Of a stretch of DNA of 64,000 nt, positions 45,642 to 57,488 are shown in pieces (position 1 is the stretch's first letter; each line of letters begins with the position of its first letter). The notes beneath the pieces were generated by a model, which searched no databases, was not told the DNA's origin, and saw only the letters and a program-made list of their open reading frames with translations. A program made the position numbers and the translations under genes. Source of the stretch: Neoscytalidium dimidiatum. Its lineage: Eukaryota; Ascomycota; Dothideomycetes; Botryosphaeriales; Botryosphaeriaceae. The stretch is from contig CM074696.1 of assembly GCA_037367355.1 (NCBI GenBank), positions 4,650,001 to 4,714,000 on the forward strand, given 5' to 3'.

Positions 45642-47245
45642 TCGCGGACGGGTGAGGGCGGGGTGGAGGCGTGGGTGCGGGCGTGGGTCGAGGGGGTCGT
45701 CGGCGGCGCCGTGGGCGTTACGGCGGTGGGTGCGGTCGTGGAGATCATGGTTGCGGGCGGGTCCGGGGCCGTCGTGTGGAATCGCGCGGCCGGGCGGGCG
45801 ATGGCCGTGCTTGCGGCGGCGTGTCCGTGTGCGGTGGGGTTGGCGGCGCCGGCGGCGGTGATGGCGTTTCTGGGTATGTTGTTGCTGTTGTTAGTTCTGA
45901 GGTGTCGTGCTAACGGGGTGGTGTAGATGTCGCGAGCAGTCGGGGGATTTTGCTCACGGGTGGGGCGCAGGGGATTGAGAAGCTGACGACCGTGACGCAT
46001 GTCGTGCTTGATAAGACGGGGACGCTTACGCAGGGTAAGCTGCACGTTACCGAGTTTGAGGCCGTTGATGCGTCCCCCCTGGATGAGCGAACTCTACTCC
46101 GGCTTCTTTGCGCTGTGGAGGGCCCGGATGCTCAGGTTCATCCTGTTGCCAGAGCGGTCTTTGGATGGGCGGTGAGGCAGCTGCAGAAAATCGGTGAGAA
46201 GCCATCTGTGGATCCATCAGTGGCGAAGCATCGAACAGTCCCTGGAAACGGGGCCGAGTGCGTAATGGAGGTGGGTGGTCGTGGGGTTCATCATATCGTC
46301 GTTGGAAACTTGAAGTTTCTTTCTGCAAAAAATGTTGAAGGGGCGGAAATCGAGGAACGGGAGCAAGCGAAGGGGCAGGGGATTAATGTTTATATCGCTG
46401 TGGACGGGAAGTATGTGGGTCAGCTAAAGCTACAGGGAAGCGTGGACTTGCATATCGGATCTCCACCTCCGAACCGCAGCTGACAGGTAGTACAGGATGT
46501 CCCGCGTCCGGAAGCGAGCGAGGTAGTCCAAGAGCTGAAGGACATGGGATACAGTCTGACAATGGCACGTTTTGGCCATCTAGCAGCATGTGCGTTGAGA
46601 CTGACATTCCAATGCAGCTCACGGGTGACTCCGAAGCGGAGGCATGCCGAATATCGAAGATCCTCGATATCCCAGTACTTGCTTCCGGAGCTCTGCCTGG
46701 AGACAACAAAGAGTTCATCAGGGAACTGCAATCGAAAGGCCACAGAGTTGCTATGGTAGTGGTCCATCACCAATGACACTGTATGGTCGAATCGCCTCTG
46801 TTGACTTGAAACAGGTCGGTGATGGTATCAATGATGCACCCGCATTGGGTGCAGCAGATGTCGGGATTCAGCTCTCCCTCCCCCGGCAAGGCTCCACCGG
46901 CGCTGGTAACATCTTGTTCCCCCGGCAAGACCTTCGGTACCTGCCAAAGCTCTTCGGCATGGCACGATGCACGATGAAGCAGGCTCGAATGAATGTTCTC
47001 TGGTCTATGGCCTACAATGCCTTGGCGTTACTTTTCGCTACAGGGGCCTTCGAGCCGTTTGGGTGGACGGCTACTGCGTAAGTGCAACATTTTGCTGTGC
47101 GGTGATAAGCATCTAGTGCTTAAAGTTGTGCAGGTCTATCACTGGGACTATGATGGCACTTTCGTCCATTGCTGTCCTAGTTGCGGGCCTTGTCCTGCGG
47201 GCCCGGCTGCAGAGGGAAGGGAAGACAAGGAGGGGCCATGATTAA
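44460..47245 (+). CDS. Copper-transporting P1B-type ATPase with an internal compensated frameshift
   Basis: Six exons (44460-45873, 45927-46441, 46496-46564, 46618-46755, 46815-47077, 47134-47245) give 836 residues. Motifs in order: metal-binding HMA domain (GMSCAAC), several hydrophobic segments, A-domain VTGE, ACPCAVGLAAP (the Cu-type CPC), DKTGTLTQGK phosphorylation loop, VHPVARA, LTGD, and GDGINDAP. CCC2-type pumps load copper into secretory-pathway enzymes. Between about 45505 and 45650 the expected text (DLVAAGSRNGAGTLRAVVW ...) lies in another frame, so the actual frame encodes an odd Arg/Ser-rich stretch yet stays open. The intron at 46565 is GC-AG, and the one at 46442 has a weak GTGGAC donor. 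It converges on a multicopper oxidase gene. It may be working, damaged or misassembled. Confidence 0.75.
45608..45640. repeat. GTC/TCG trinucleotide microsatellite in the ATPase coding region
   Basis: About eleven units. Read as poly-Ser in the open frame and poly-Val in the frame that matches the family. Confidence 0.85.
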
Positions 47246-47498
47246 TAGAAGCAGCTAGACTTCACATCATGCGAGACATATCCACCCTTGCAGAAAGATG
47301 GATCCAGGTCGGGGCTGCATGAGGTTCCGTCTGCTCGCTTACGGAAAGATCGGGTGCATGGGACGACCGAAGCATGGGGTTGAATGACTTAGAATCATCA
47401 CGGTGCATTTACAGATAGGTAATTCAGCTTTACTTTGTAGTCGTATATTGCTTCGACTGTACACAGCTAATGATATTAAATATTATACAATACGGAGT

Positions 47499-49514
47499 TT
47501 AGTAGTACGTAGTGCCGTTCAGCGTTCCATTCCCACCAGCAGGCTCCGTGATAAGCGCACTGTGCGCACTAGTCAGCACACAACCAATTGAACCTTTTGA
47601 ATTTTTTTTTTTAGGACTTACCCCCACGGATCGGTATCGTAGGCCCTGCATGCGGCCGTGTCCTCTAGGTTGACAGTGTTGCCGGCACAGTTGCCCCTGG
47701 TAGTCAGGTTCAGCGCACGGCACGACTCGAGGTGCTGCTCCGGGATGGTAATGCCGGCGCGTTGGATCTCGAGCGGCGCTTCGATGATCGTCGACGCCAT
47801 GCCCGCGTCGAGATGCCATTCGATGTGGCAGTGGACTGCATGTCTTGGGTCAGCTTACAGGTAGACAAACCGGGGTATCCCCGGGGGAAAAAAAAAAAGA
47901 ATAGAGAAGCTTACACATCCACACGCCCGGGTTGTCCGCACGGAATCGTACGACTAAGCTACCGCCCGCAAAGAGGACGGTCGTGTCACGCTTCATGGGT
48001 ACTTCGGGGAAGGACGAAGTGTCGCCGTCCCAGTGGTCAGAGAACTGGCCGACCACTTGGAAGACGTGGCCGTGCAGATGCATCGGGTGCCCGCGTCCGG
48101 AATTATTAGTTGTTACGAGATCGTTGCTGTTGACGACGAGTTGGACGACGTCTCCGGCATTGACGACGTAAGGGTTCACTTGGCCATAGATCTGGGGGTC
48201 CGTGGCGTTGAAGCCGGTGCTGAGGGCGGTGTAAAGCGAAGGAGTGCGAGGCGAGATGTATGGGTCCGGCCCTTGGGTAATGCTGCAGTTCATGTGAGAC
48301 ACTTTCTTATCACAGTAGCGGGGCGGTCGTACCGGTAGCCAACACCGTCAATGTTGAGGTTATTGACCTCCATGGTGATGGTGTGAGCCACAGGATCCAG
48401 AAGGGGCTCTTCGTCAAGAGGAACCAGGTTGAAATCACTTGACAGGTCGCTAGTGCTGAGGTTGAACGGCTCCGGGTCGCCGAAGGATTCGTCGTAGACC
48501 AGGGTGTTGATGTTCTGCAGACCAAGAACAGCCATGCGGTTGATGAATGCATAGTTACGTTCCGGATTCTCGAGACCCTCGATGATAAAGTCGTACCGCT
48601 GGCCCGGTACAATCTCCAGGGCTCTCCAGCTCTGGGGCTCCACTGCGGCGAACGTTGTCAGCACTAAGATCTTGCAACGCGTCGAGACATGCGACCACGG
48701 CAACCTGCCGATAGACCTGCATAATGACACGGCATAAGCCGCAGGGGTTGCACGAACCGTCAACGCTGTCAATCGCAACGACAGTGATGTTGTGTTGATC
48801 TGAAATCGTAAGTGAGCTGATCGAACCGATGCGACTGCGGCGAAACTCACCAAACTCAAGGTAGTACGTCGCGAGGGCGGACATGTTGATTATGCGAACA
48901 TATTTCTTCTCACCGGGGCGGATGCTGATAGACGTAGACTGCTGGTCGTTGATCAGACTGGAGTTGGGATTGGGCATGGCACCGTTGAAGTTCGGAGTGG
49001 TCAAGTAGCTGTTGATGAGCGGTGGCATCTGGTCCTGGTACCAGTCGGACACGGTGAGGACGACTTCATCATCACTGGCCCTCTCGGAGTCAGAGTCGGG
49101 GTTGTGGATGATCATTGGCGCGCGCAAGCCGTCCGGGTACTGGCCCATGTCGTGGGAATGGTACCAGAACGTCCCGGCCGGATATGCGGTGAACTCGTAG
49201 CGGAAGCTGCCGCCAGGAGGAACTGCACACTGCGTAATACCCGCTCCACCGTCCATCTCAGGCGTGCCCACCTGCCACATGCCGTGCCAGTGAATGCTGG
49301 TCGTCTCATTTCCAAGAGAGTTGTGCACGTTCGCGATGATGGTGTCGTTGACGTCGGCCTCGAGGATGGGAAGCGGCCATTGCCCGTTGATACCGATGAC
49401 GGGCCGCGTGAACCCATCCGGAGCCCTGGACACCCAACCAACGTCCCAGTCGACAACGACCGTTTTGGCCAGTGCCGTGGCGACGGATCCAAGCAAGAAC
49501 GAGAGTCGAGTCAT
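47499..49514 (-). CDS. Secreted multicopper oxidase, Fet3/laccase family
   Basis: Six exons (49514-48851, 48799-48758, 48642-48333, 48282-47915, 47835-47622, 47559-47499) give 552 residues. A signal peptide is visible (MTRLSFLLGSVATALA). All four copper motifs are present: HWHGMW, WYHSHDMG, HPMHLHGHVF, and HCHIEWHLDAGM assembled across the fourth junction. The start (DWDVGWV ... PVIGINGQWPLP) resembles Fet3-type ferroxidases, but there is no C-terminal membrane anchor and no FTR1 permease nearby, so a secreted laccase-like or ferroxidase role is likely. There are many N-glycosylation sequons. The 115-nt second intron is needed to restore VEPQSWRALEIVPGQRYDF. It probably receives copper from the convergent ATPase. 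Confidence 0.88.
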
Positions 49515-52449
49515 AGTGGATATCTTCCCAAGGAAACACCGCGGAGCCGTTCGCCTCGAAACTTACCCTACTTACCTCTGCGAGAGATTCCCGTTGGGCA
49601 AATAGCGTCGAAGCAGAGGCTCAGAGCAGCTTTTATAAAAAAGGGAACTCAGCAAAGGGGAGGGGTGCATCGGGGCGAAGCGAGGTCATGGCAGTGATCT
49701 GACAGCGCCACTGTGGACTATCACCATTGAGGGCCACGCCCCGCGCTCAGCCTTCTGGAATGGGCCATAGGGCTTGTGTTTGCACGGCGGCTTTATTAAA
49801 GTTGGGGCCTCGTGCATGGAGGTCCCGCGTAATCGATGAGTCTGAAACCTCAACCTTGTCACCGCACCTTTACGGCAAGCCTCGCGCGCGGCTAGCACGC
49901 GTAGGTGGTGGATTTTACTTTCCCAAGGCTGAGCGAGGATGAAACACCAATCTCGTGGTATTGGGGGTGTGGAAAAGGAGACAGCTCAGCTGGTCAATGA
50001 AAAGAAAGCATCGAGGCAAGAACGGCGGCAGCTTATGCTGGCTTGCAGAAAGCCATGGCAGTTCTTCCTTTTTCTGCCGGCAGGCCGCTGAGGGGAAAGC
50101 AGCGGCGGACCAGCAAGTTGATACGCTGATGCATGGACGGGGAAGTAACGCTCTCAGGAGAGTTGCATTTTGGGATCCATAGCATACTGGGGCAGGCGGA
50201 AGCGCTCCAACCGGAGGATTTCGCCGTGGCCGAGCGTACCAATTGGCGGAGGAGCAGGGCAGAGAAGCTCCGTTGACAGAGAGGTAGTACGGCAGCAATC
50301 GCACGTGGCGGTGACGGCCGCTGGAAAGTTCACGCCAGCGGGACAGGGGAGCATGCGAGGCGTTGGGATCAGCTCGCTTCCCACTCCAATCGGAAGATCG
50401 GCTTCTCCGCCATTGGAGCAGAGCCTTGTCAGCGCGGCCCGCTTGAGCGCCTATCCTTTCCCAACTCTTGCTCGCGATGCATGATGAGCTTTCATCCCTC
50501 CCAAGCTTACGGCTGGCCCCATTCTCACAGACCTTGTCCCGGTAAGCAGTAATGCGAGACTGCGGCGTAGATACGAGCTTGGCCCGTCCGTTGTGGAAAG
50601 CAAGCAGAGAGACTAATGCGTGATAAGGCAGAAAAAAAAAAAGGAGTTGCACAATCGCGGTACGCACACGGGTGACACGACGGGGTTGACGCAACCTCGA
50701 GAGCCGCGTGCTCTTCGGAAGCGCGTCTCAGCCTCATCGGGCCTGCAGCCTTCTAGATGACCGCGCTGTTTCTTTTTCCCCTGAAGCTTCTTTTTCACTG
50801 GTGCTGGCGAGAATGATCACAGGAACAGGCTCTGTTGACCAGGTTCGGGCTCTCAACCAACCCCAGAAAGGGTTTTATGCATGTCAGTTTCGTGCTGTCA
50901 GGCGAGACGCCATCCCAATGCTGATCGCCAGCATCGCCCTCGATGGACGCGCGGAACAGAGTCCAGCGTCCCGAGGCGAGCAAGGTTTTGACCAATTTCC
51001 ACCTCGGCCAGCAGCTTGCACGTCCCTCAATTTAGGGTTGCAGATCCCGTGCGGCTCGCATTCCACCAGTGCAAAGCCTTACTTGTACCAACAACGCATC
51101 CCTTCGGATGCGAGGCGGCCCGGCGAGTTTCAAACAGCGAGGTGACACGAAGTAAACGCGGTTCTATGAATAGCACACTGCCTCTGTTGGACGGCTGCTG
51201 AGGTCGACGAAGCTGGCGCGCGAGGGACCTGTACTGTACGATTGACGGATGGGCTGCTGGTGGCGACCGGTTTGCGGTAGATGACTTGCGATACTACTGT
51301 GGTCATCATCGCCTGACCGTGAGTGTGGTCGTACGGATGGCGTCTGTGGCAGAGCCGTTCCGAAGAACCGGTCCGGTGACCAGCATGGTCGACAGTGTTT
51401 ACTTTTCTCCCCCACACAATGGAAGTTTTCGTTGTCTCAGGCGAGGGTGTGGCCAGTGAGACACGGAGTCAAAACACCAGGCGCCAGTGCTGGACGCAAC
51501 GGCTCGAGGTGTGGAGTTGAGCAGCGGTGTCGGAGGCGGCACCGTCCGGGAGTGGTGGCAGCGGCGTGCAGAAATAAATTAAAGATCTCCGCGTCCCAAG
51601 CCAGCGCCTCGCTGCACTGGGCACAGCCACACGCTGTTGGACAGGCGCGGCTCAGGCTGCGTGGTGGCGCATCTTCGTCGTGGCGACATAAACAAGCCAG
51701 TGTCCTGAGGCCTGCAGGGCGCGCGTTGGGCTCGTGATTCGCAGTGAGACAATGAGCTTCCTTGCTGGAGCGGGCGTGGTCTGCATGCGCAGCGAGTTGC
51801 AATGCAAACGCAGAGGGCACGTAGTGCGCGATTGGCGTGGAGGGGACAGATGCGCGTCACTGCGACATGCAGCAGGGAGGACGGAGGAGCTCTCCCGCAG
51901 GCGGACACGTCAGCATCAATATTGAGGACACGGCTCAGGGCGCTGCTGCGCAGCAGTTCGTCGATGGATGGGTAGAGGTCGATGGATCGGTGAAAGTGGA
52001 GATGGACTGAGCGATGAACAAGACCGAGAGCAGGAAAAAGACCGCAGAGGGCCCACAGAAACGCGGGGTCCAAAGCACAGGCCGCGTGGCTTGGCTCAAC
52101 TGGAGCCTATGCTTGTGCTTGTGCCTGTGCCTGTGCCTGCATCGTGTTGTTCCCTCCATCTCCCGCGCCGCTGTCGCTATGACCCTACCTGGCGATTTCG
52201 GGGGGTACCCGTACAGCAACCGTCGTTGAAGCTGTAGAGGTTGAAGCACTTTGGTCGTCCTTGAAGACCCTATTTGTTGATCCAGCTGTGGAAAAGGGGC
52301 CGTGATCATGCTTACGCGCAGGACGAATGCAGCATCATATGGCATGCTGGGCTGTCCGTCAGCCTTACTGCCACCTGTCTCAGCTGGCTTTCCAAGAAGT
52401 TTTCAACCAGTTTCCACCTCTGCAAGAATCGCGATAAGCTTTAACAGCC
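49515..52449. other. 2.9 kb gene-poor region
   Basis: Contains the multicopper oxidase promoter. Several open frames of 60-260 codons occur on both strands, but most lack ATG starts, splice partners and recognisable motifs. A hexamer array (variants of TGTGCC) lies near 52111-52140. No gene called. Confidence 0.45.
49631..49640 (-). promoter_or_regulatory. TATA-like box of the multicopper oxidase
   Basis: TTTTATAAAA (self-complementary), about 117 bp upstream of the ATG at 49514. Confidence 0.45.
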
Positions 52450-52980
52450 TTGTCTGCCCTGGAAGAGGCAAACGTAACGAGCTCCTTCGTGTATGCACCT
52501 CTGGGCCCTGACCACACGAAGTTGCTCCTCTATCCGGGGGCCGCGGCATCCGACGTGGACATAGTCTTGATCCATATGCTCGTTCGGCATGCGGCGGAAT
52601 GCCACTATCAAGCCGCATCCTACGTATGGGGCGAGAATCGCGAGGGCTACACCGCCTTGGCTTGCACAACCTTGACTCGGCTGAGATCCAAGCAACCGAG
52701 GCTCACGAGAAGACGACAGGGGCTTCGTAGCCGTCACGTCAATCCTCCATATAGCACTCTGTCGCCTCGTACGTACGGGAAATACCCCGGTGTATCTGGT
52801 TTAACGCTGTGTGCATCAACTAGCAGGACTGGTATGAGTCTATTCAGCTTGGCCGATCATACAGTCATTTAACTAGGCCCGGAAACCAACAAATCAGCCT
52901 TCTACTTAATCCTCGAAGTACCTGAATTCGCCCGCGCTTTTCGAAACCACCTACGAGACAGTAGCCAAGATAACTCTCAG
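52450..52980 (+). pseudogene. Heterokaryon incompatibility (HET) domain remnant
   Basis: Pieces of a HET domain lie in three frames. Frame one: FVYAPLGPDHTKLLLYPG then YQAASYVWGENREGY, the HET opening and SYVWG motif. Frame two: a VTSILHIALCRL segment resembling the N-L-x-x-A-L-x-x-L helix. Frame three: IWFNAVCIN, a TAG stop, then QDWYE, matching the diagnostic W-I-D-A-x-C-I-N-Q motif. No ATG opens the first piece. Two frameshifts and a nonsense codon make it inactive. HET proteins trigger cell death on fusion of unlike strains, and decayed copies are common. The 3' boundary is uncertain. Confidence 0.7.
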
Positions 52981-54330
52981 GAGAGCCGTCAACTCGAAAC
53001 TTCTTGGTTAAGTGCTGCTCCCACCCCAGAGACCGGAGCGAACTTGATCTCTTTCGGTATGAAAAAGGCAACTGCGCCGCTTTCCTAGACCTGATCAGCG
53101 AGGCGTCGTGGTTCAAAAGAGCATTGATTTTCAAGAAAGCATCGCATCGAAGAACAAAGTTACTCAGCGTGACCATTTCGCACTTCCATGGTCAACCTAT
53201 TCTGATGCCTGCAAGTCTTTCTGGAAGGAAGAACAAACCCGCTCAATTTCTCCTTCCAAGCAATTATGGCCTCAGTTCATGCGTAGGCCTGAAAGTGCAG
53301 CCCTCAAGATCAACCAGGTTATAGTAGAGTCTCTAATTCATGCAGATCTACCCAGCAGACAACGCTCTCATTTCCAGGCCATTGGTCTTATTCAGAAAAA
53401 GGATGATGCACGTTCGACAATCGGGCACTTTACACAGTACTACAGGAAGATAAAACTTCTGAAACCCTTACTAAGAAATTTTCGGACTACAATAAGGCAC
53501 ATGAAATGTACAAAACCTCATAATACGGACGCGCAAAGGGACTATTAGAAGCTTTGTCACATCAAATATATGACATGAACTCGTGAACATCGGACTTCCC
53601 CTATGATTTATTACTCAGCGGCAAAGACGGATGTGGACGTGTATTTGGACGCAGCAAAACATCTGGCTCGCGTTCATGGCCGGCAACGGTCTACGCCGGC
53701 TTGACTTTCTGTAGCACGTGTAGGAACAGCGACGCAGTCCATAGTCACCTTCTTGGCTGCCCAACTGGAACATAGAGCACCATGCCAGGATACTGACCAG
53801 AGAGCCGCATCGTAACATGGGTAATGGCTTCAACGCGCCTTGGAAGATCTCAAATTGCAGCTATCACCACCGTCGAGAACGGATAACGCAAAGTGCAGAC
53901 CCTGCACACATGTGATGTGCGCTTCAAACAACGACCGATTGATCGGAGCGAATCATCATCCCGGACACTGCCAACCATCCATGGGCTACTAGAAAAGCTT
54001 TCAGGCCAATATTTGAGGGCTCAGCTGCATGATGCCGTCGACTATTTGGTCAATTACGTGGATGCCCGGTATAGAATATCGCCACACCAACGCTCGGCAT
54101 CGGATGAGGCACTCGACAAGCTGCATACGGGGACACAGACGGCTTTGTCCGCAACTCTATTCTGCACACGGGCAGATACATCAGATTTGCCGCATTCAAC
54201 ACTCGAAGAGATGATGAAGCATGCACCCTCTTTGACAAGATGCCGATAGCAATTTCGAAATTGAGGGTAATCAAAAGGGATATTTCAAATCCATCGGGAG
54301 TGTCTCATCTAGACAAATGAATGGTGAGCT
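52981..54330. other. Decayed tract after the HET remnant
   Basis: Short open stretches look protein-like, for example on the plus strand near 54120-54300 (GDTDGFVRNSILH ... IRFAAFNTRRDDEA) and 53893-54249 in another frame, but none has a credible start or splicing. Probably further relics; no family recognised. Confidence 0.4.
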
Positions 54331-57300
54331 AATGGATGGTTTGGACAGAAACCATGTTGAGAACATTGAATTTGGGATGCATGATGAACAAAGCGGACCC
54401 AAGCATCGCAGACAGTGTTGGAGCAAAAACTCGTATGCATCTGTATTCGTTGTCTGGTCTTCGTTTGGAAGAGAGCGAAGGAGCTAAACTACCCAGCGGC
54501 GCTAGCGCCGCGCTAAGCGTACTAAGCGTACTTGCCATAACATTCCTTGTCCATTATGGAGGAACACACTAAATAACATACGATGTTGTGATGAAAGCAG
54601 GTTTAGGATAGGAGAATTATATATTAGCTCGTTGTATAATGTTATATCTTAGTCTGGTAGTACGTCGTTTGATGTTAGCATTTATTCTCATATAAAGAAT
54701 GTAATGATTCTTATTTCTCTAGAAGATGAATGTTCCTCAGGTTACCAATCGGAAAGATGTTGGTAGCTGTTTTATAACCGAGCTAGATAAAGTAATATGA
54801 CAGACTTCTTAGATGTGATGTCCGCATTTGTGTAGTACTGACCGTAGCCAGGCATGTCGACGTGGTAGGCCGGGTCTTTCGACAGAGACCTGGATGAGAT
54901 TCGAAGCACTGAAGGCGAAAGTGTTGCCTCGATTCAAGCTTAATGAGTGCAAACGGTAGTTGATGGGATAGGCTTGTTGAACTTAGTTGCCGGTAACGCT
55001 CGATATGGTAAGCCTCGGTCTGACGCGGTAAACCTTGGTCCGACTGGATTTATTCTCAAGTTGCTTGCAGGTTAGCGGTGTCGCAGGTTGGAAAAGTGAG
55101 GGCAGGAAGGAGTTTATGAGTCTCCTTTAAGTCGACGCCGACAGGGCCTATAACGTGCAGAAGAGGCACTCGCTGCTTGTGGCAGGAATGTTTAGAGCTC
55201 TAGCTGGCATGGTACGGTAAAGGATTTGCCGTAATACGTCTTCTGTGTGTCGATGGGCTTCTCGCCGTCTTTAGAGTTGGTGAAATAAAGTTTCGCCGTG
55301 GTATGTCTTCTGGTTCTGGATAATTACCTGGCCATACGTTGATTGATAGCGATTGGGTTCCTGCATATTCAAGTTCCTGTGTTGGGCATTGGCCATCTCT
55401 TTGAAGGCCAACCTTCTTCCCGTAGCTGAAGTAATTCAACGCAACCACATTTGAGAGATGGAAGAACCCTTGCCATGGAGAATCTTTTTGCGTAGCGCAT
55501 TTGACGATTGACGCATGTACAGCCCATATACAGCCGCCTGCGTGGTCGGGTTGTACTCCTTTTTGGAGCATGCCTTTCGGACATGAGTCGCAACATCACT
55601 CGCCAGCCGCCTGCGCCTCGTCCAACCATCCGCTCAGATCAAGTACCATCCGCAAGTACCGGTGCCTTCCTGAGTCGAGGCCTAAACGCTTCAGCAAATC
55701 CAACATCACAGAACGAACCGGTTGCTACAAGTCGGGCTCTAGGCAATGTGAATTTTTTCGTGGAGATCATTTTCTCATCCCTTATGAAGTGGATCTGTCG
55801 TTGCTCCGTCTCACCGATGACGTGTTCCCGCTCTGTGACCTGACTGGAGACGAAGAGTGTCCTTGAGAGTAACAAGTACTTTGCGCTTCGAAGCTATCCT
55901 TCTGACCCCATCGGTTCACCTCTCGCGAAGTTGCTCTGCCCTTTGAATTTGTTATAGCGTTCGCTGGTCTCTGTGGTATGACCTGAGCGTACAGATGAGG
56001 AGCTGTGAAGACACCCGGGCCCCTAAAATTTACCGTCGCGCTCGCTGCTTCAGCCACTTCTGGTATTAGAAAGAAGGTAGGGGAGAGTCCTGCTGGCTTA
56101 CTGGGATCCACGATCCTGTTGCAATGCAGGACGGTCGACGTACTTTCTGGGCAAATCATTACTCGTGTTGAGTCTAGTTCAGAGCTCATTGAGATTGACT
56201 GATGCTCATTGTTCTGAGATCATGTAGGCTGGTGTAATTCAGCCTACTCACTATTTGCGGCGGCAAAAGATGGGAGATGAGGGTCCCGAAGTGGCAGAGG
56301 TGCTCTCGGCTGTCCACACTGTACTTTGTGCAGCAAAGCCCTTGACCATCAAAAATGTCGCCATATCACAGGCAGGTTGTGTCATACACCCAGGCGCTGT
56401 AGAAGGCTGACGTGTTAGAAGAATGTACATGGATCCCAGCAGCGGCAGATGTGTTGTAAATAATCAGGCGCAGCGACGGAGAGTTTCAAATTTTTATGAC
56501 ATGGTCCGCGAAGCGATAATGCATGATGGCTGCTCGAGTAAGTTTGGAGTTTTAAAAAAAAAGCCGGCAGTCTGGCCGTGGATGTAACATTTATAGTCAT
56601 TAAACGGGCTGGCAAGGCAAGACTTTGGCATTCTCTTTCCCGTCTCAGTTATTTTGGGAAAGTGTTCTGCGCTGTGCATGTTATGCGTAAGGCGAGATGA
56701 GGAGCGCGCACCAGCCACATGAGGATATAAGTTCCGTGGCGGTACGGAAACTGTTTCCAATTCGCAGCTTTGACTTTAAGGGACGGGCGAAGCGATGTCC
56801 TAGAGACAAATAATCATTTGAGTGGTAGTACGCTATAGGAATGCAGAGCAAGGTTCCTGTCTCCGCACCGCGGTAGGGAAATCAATGGGCAGCCTTGGCA
56901 AACTTACTCGGCAGTGGTGACTGCCTCGGGATCGTTTTTGAGCGTGTATCGTCAGTGTGTCGACGAATCGAAAATTCCCGAATCCGTGGTGTCGACGGAA
57001 GTCCCCGGCAGCGTTGACGTATTTCGTGTTTCGTGGCATTGGAAAGTGACCTAACGGCGGCAGACATGGGTATTAGGCTTTTGGTCTGACACAACGGACG
57101 ATAGGCGGAAGCAGCTGCGCAGGCGCTCGCCAAGAAACTAGAAGAATGTCGACGCGTCCGCCGGCGTGAACCGCACTTGCGTTGTCGGGAAGCGAAATAC
57201 GACGAGCATTTCGGTGACGCCGCATCGTTGCAACGGAGGCTGCATAAGTCGGCTGGACGCAACGTCTGAGTGTAAAGACTATTTGATTACAGAACGTCTA

Positions 57301-57488
57301 GTGGAAATACCTGGGTATACTCTCCTCTGATGCTTCTTTTGCTCCATTCGCCATGACCATCCGGATCCCGATGATATGCACATTACGCATGCCATTTCCA
57401 ATGACCATCAGACGGTTCGCCTCTATTGAACATGTGGTATCTCCTCTGGTTGAAAGCCGACCTCGTCCAGCGCTCGCACTATGCGATT
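54331..57488. other. 3.2 kb gene-poor region
   Basis: Contains a 16-bp palindrome near 54496, a moderately AT-rich stretch at 54570-54800, and several unassigned open frames. The best are minus 55782-56189 (ATG start, 135 residues, Ser/Thr-rich tail) and minus 55200-55571. Neither shows a known domain. No gene called. Confidence 0.4.
54496..54531. repeat. 16-bp perfect palindrome followed by a 9-bp direct repeat
   Basis: GCGGCGCTAGCGCCGC (54496-54511) is a perfect palindrome. CTAAGCGTA is then repeated twice in tandem immediately after it. Confidence 0.7.

Noticed and set aside
44925..46045. Long Gly/Glu-rich and Arg/Thr-rich minus-strand frames
   Set aside because: Antisense to the copper ATPase, driven by its Leu/Pro/Ala-rich and repeat codons.
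48643..48757. Possible frameshift in the multicopper oxidase
   Set aside because: The apparent frame break disappears once the 115-nt intron (GTTCGT ... CTGAC ... CAG) is removed; the joined text is family-like.
49915..50694. 259-codon minus-strand frame
   Set aside because: No recognisable motif, mixed low-complexity composition, no conserved splice partners and no start context support. Left uncalled.
51579..52073. 164-codon minus-strand frame
   Set aside because: Cys/Arg-rich composition typical of non-coding GC sequence; no motif.
56882..57262. Charged frames resembling a Starship-type (DUF3435) or recombinase fragment
   Set aside because: Only a short Lys/Arg/Glu-rich stretch on the plus strand suggested this; there are no catalytic motifs and stops interrupt it.
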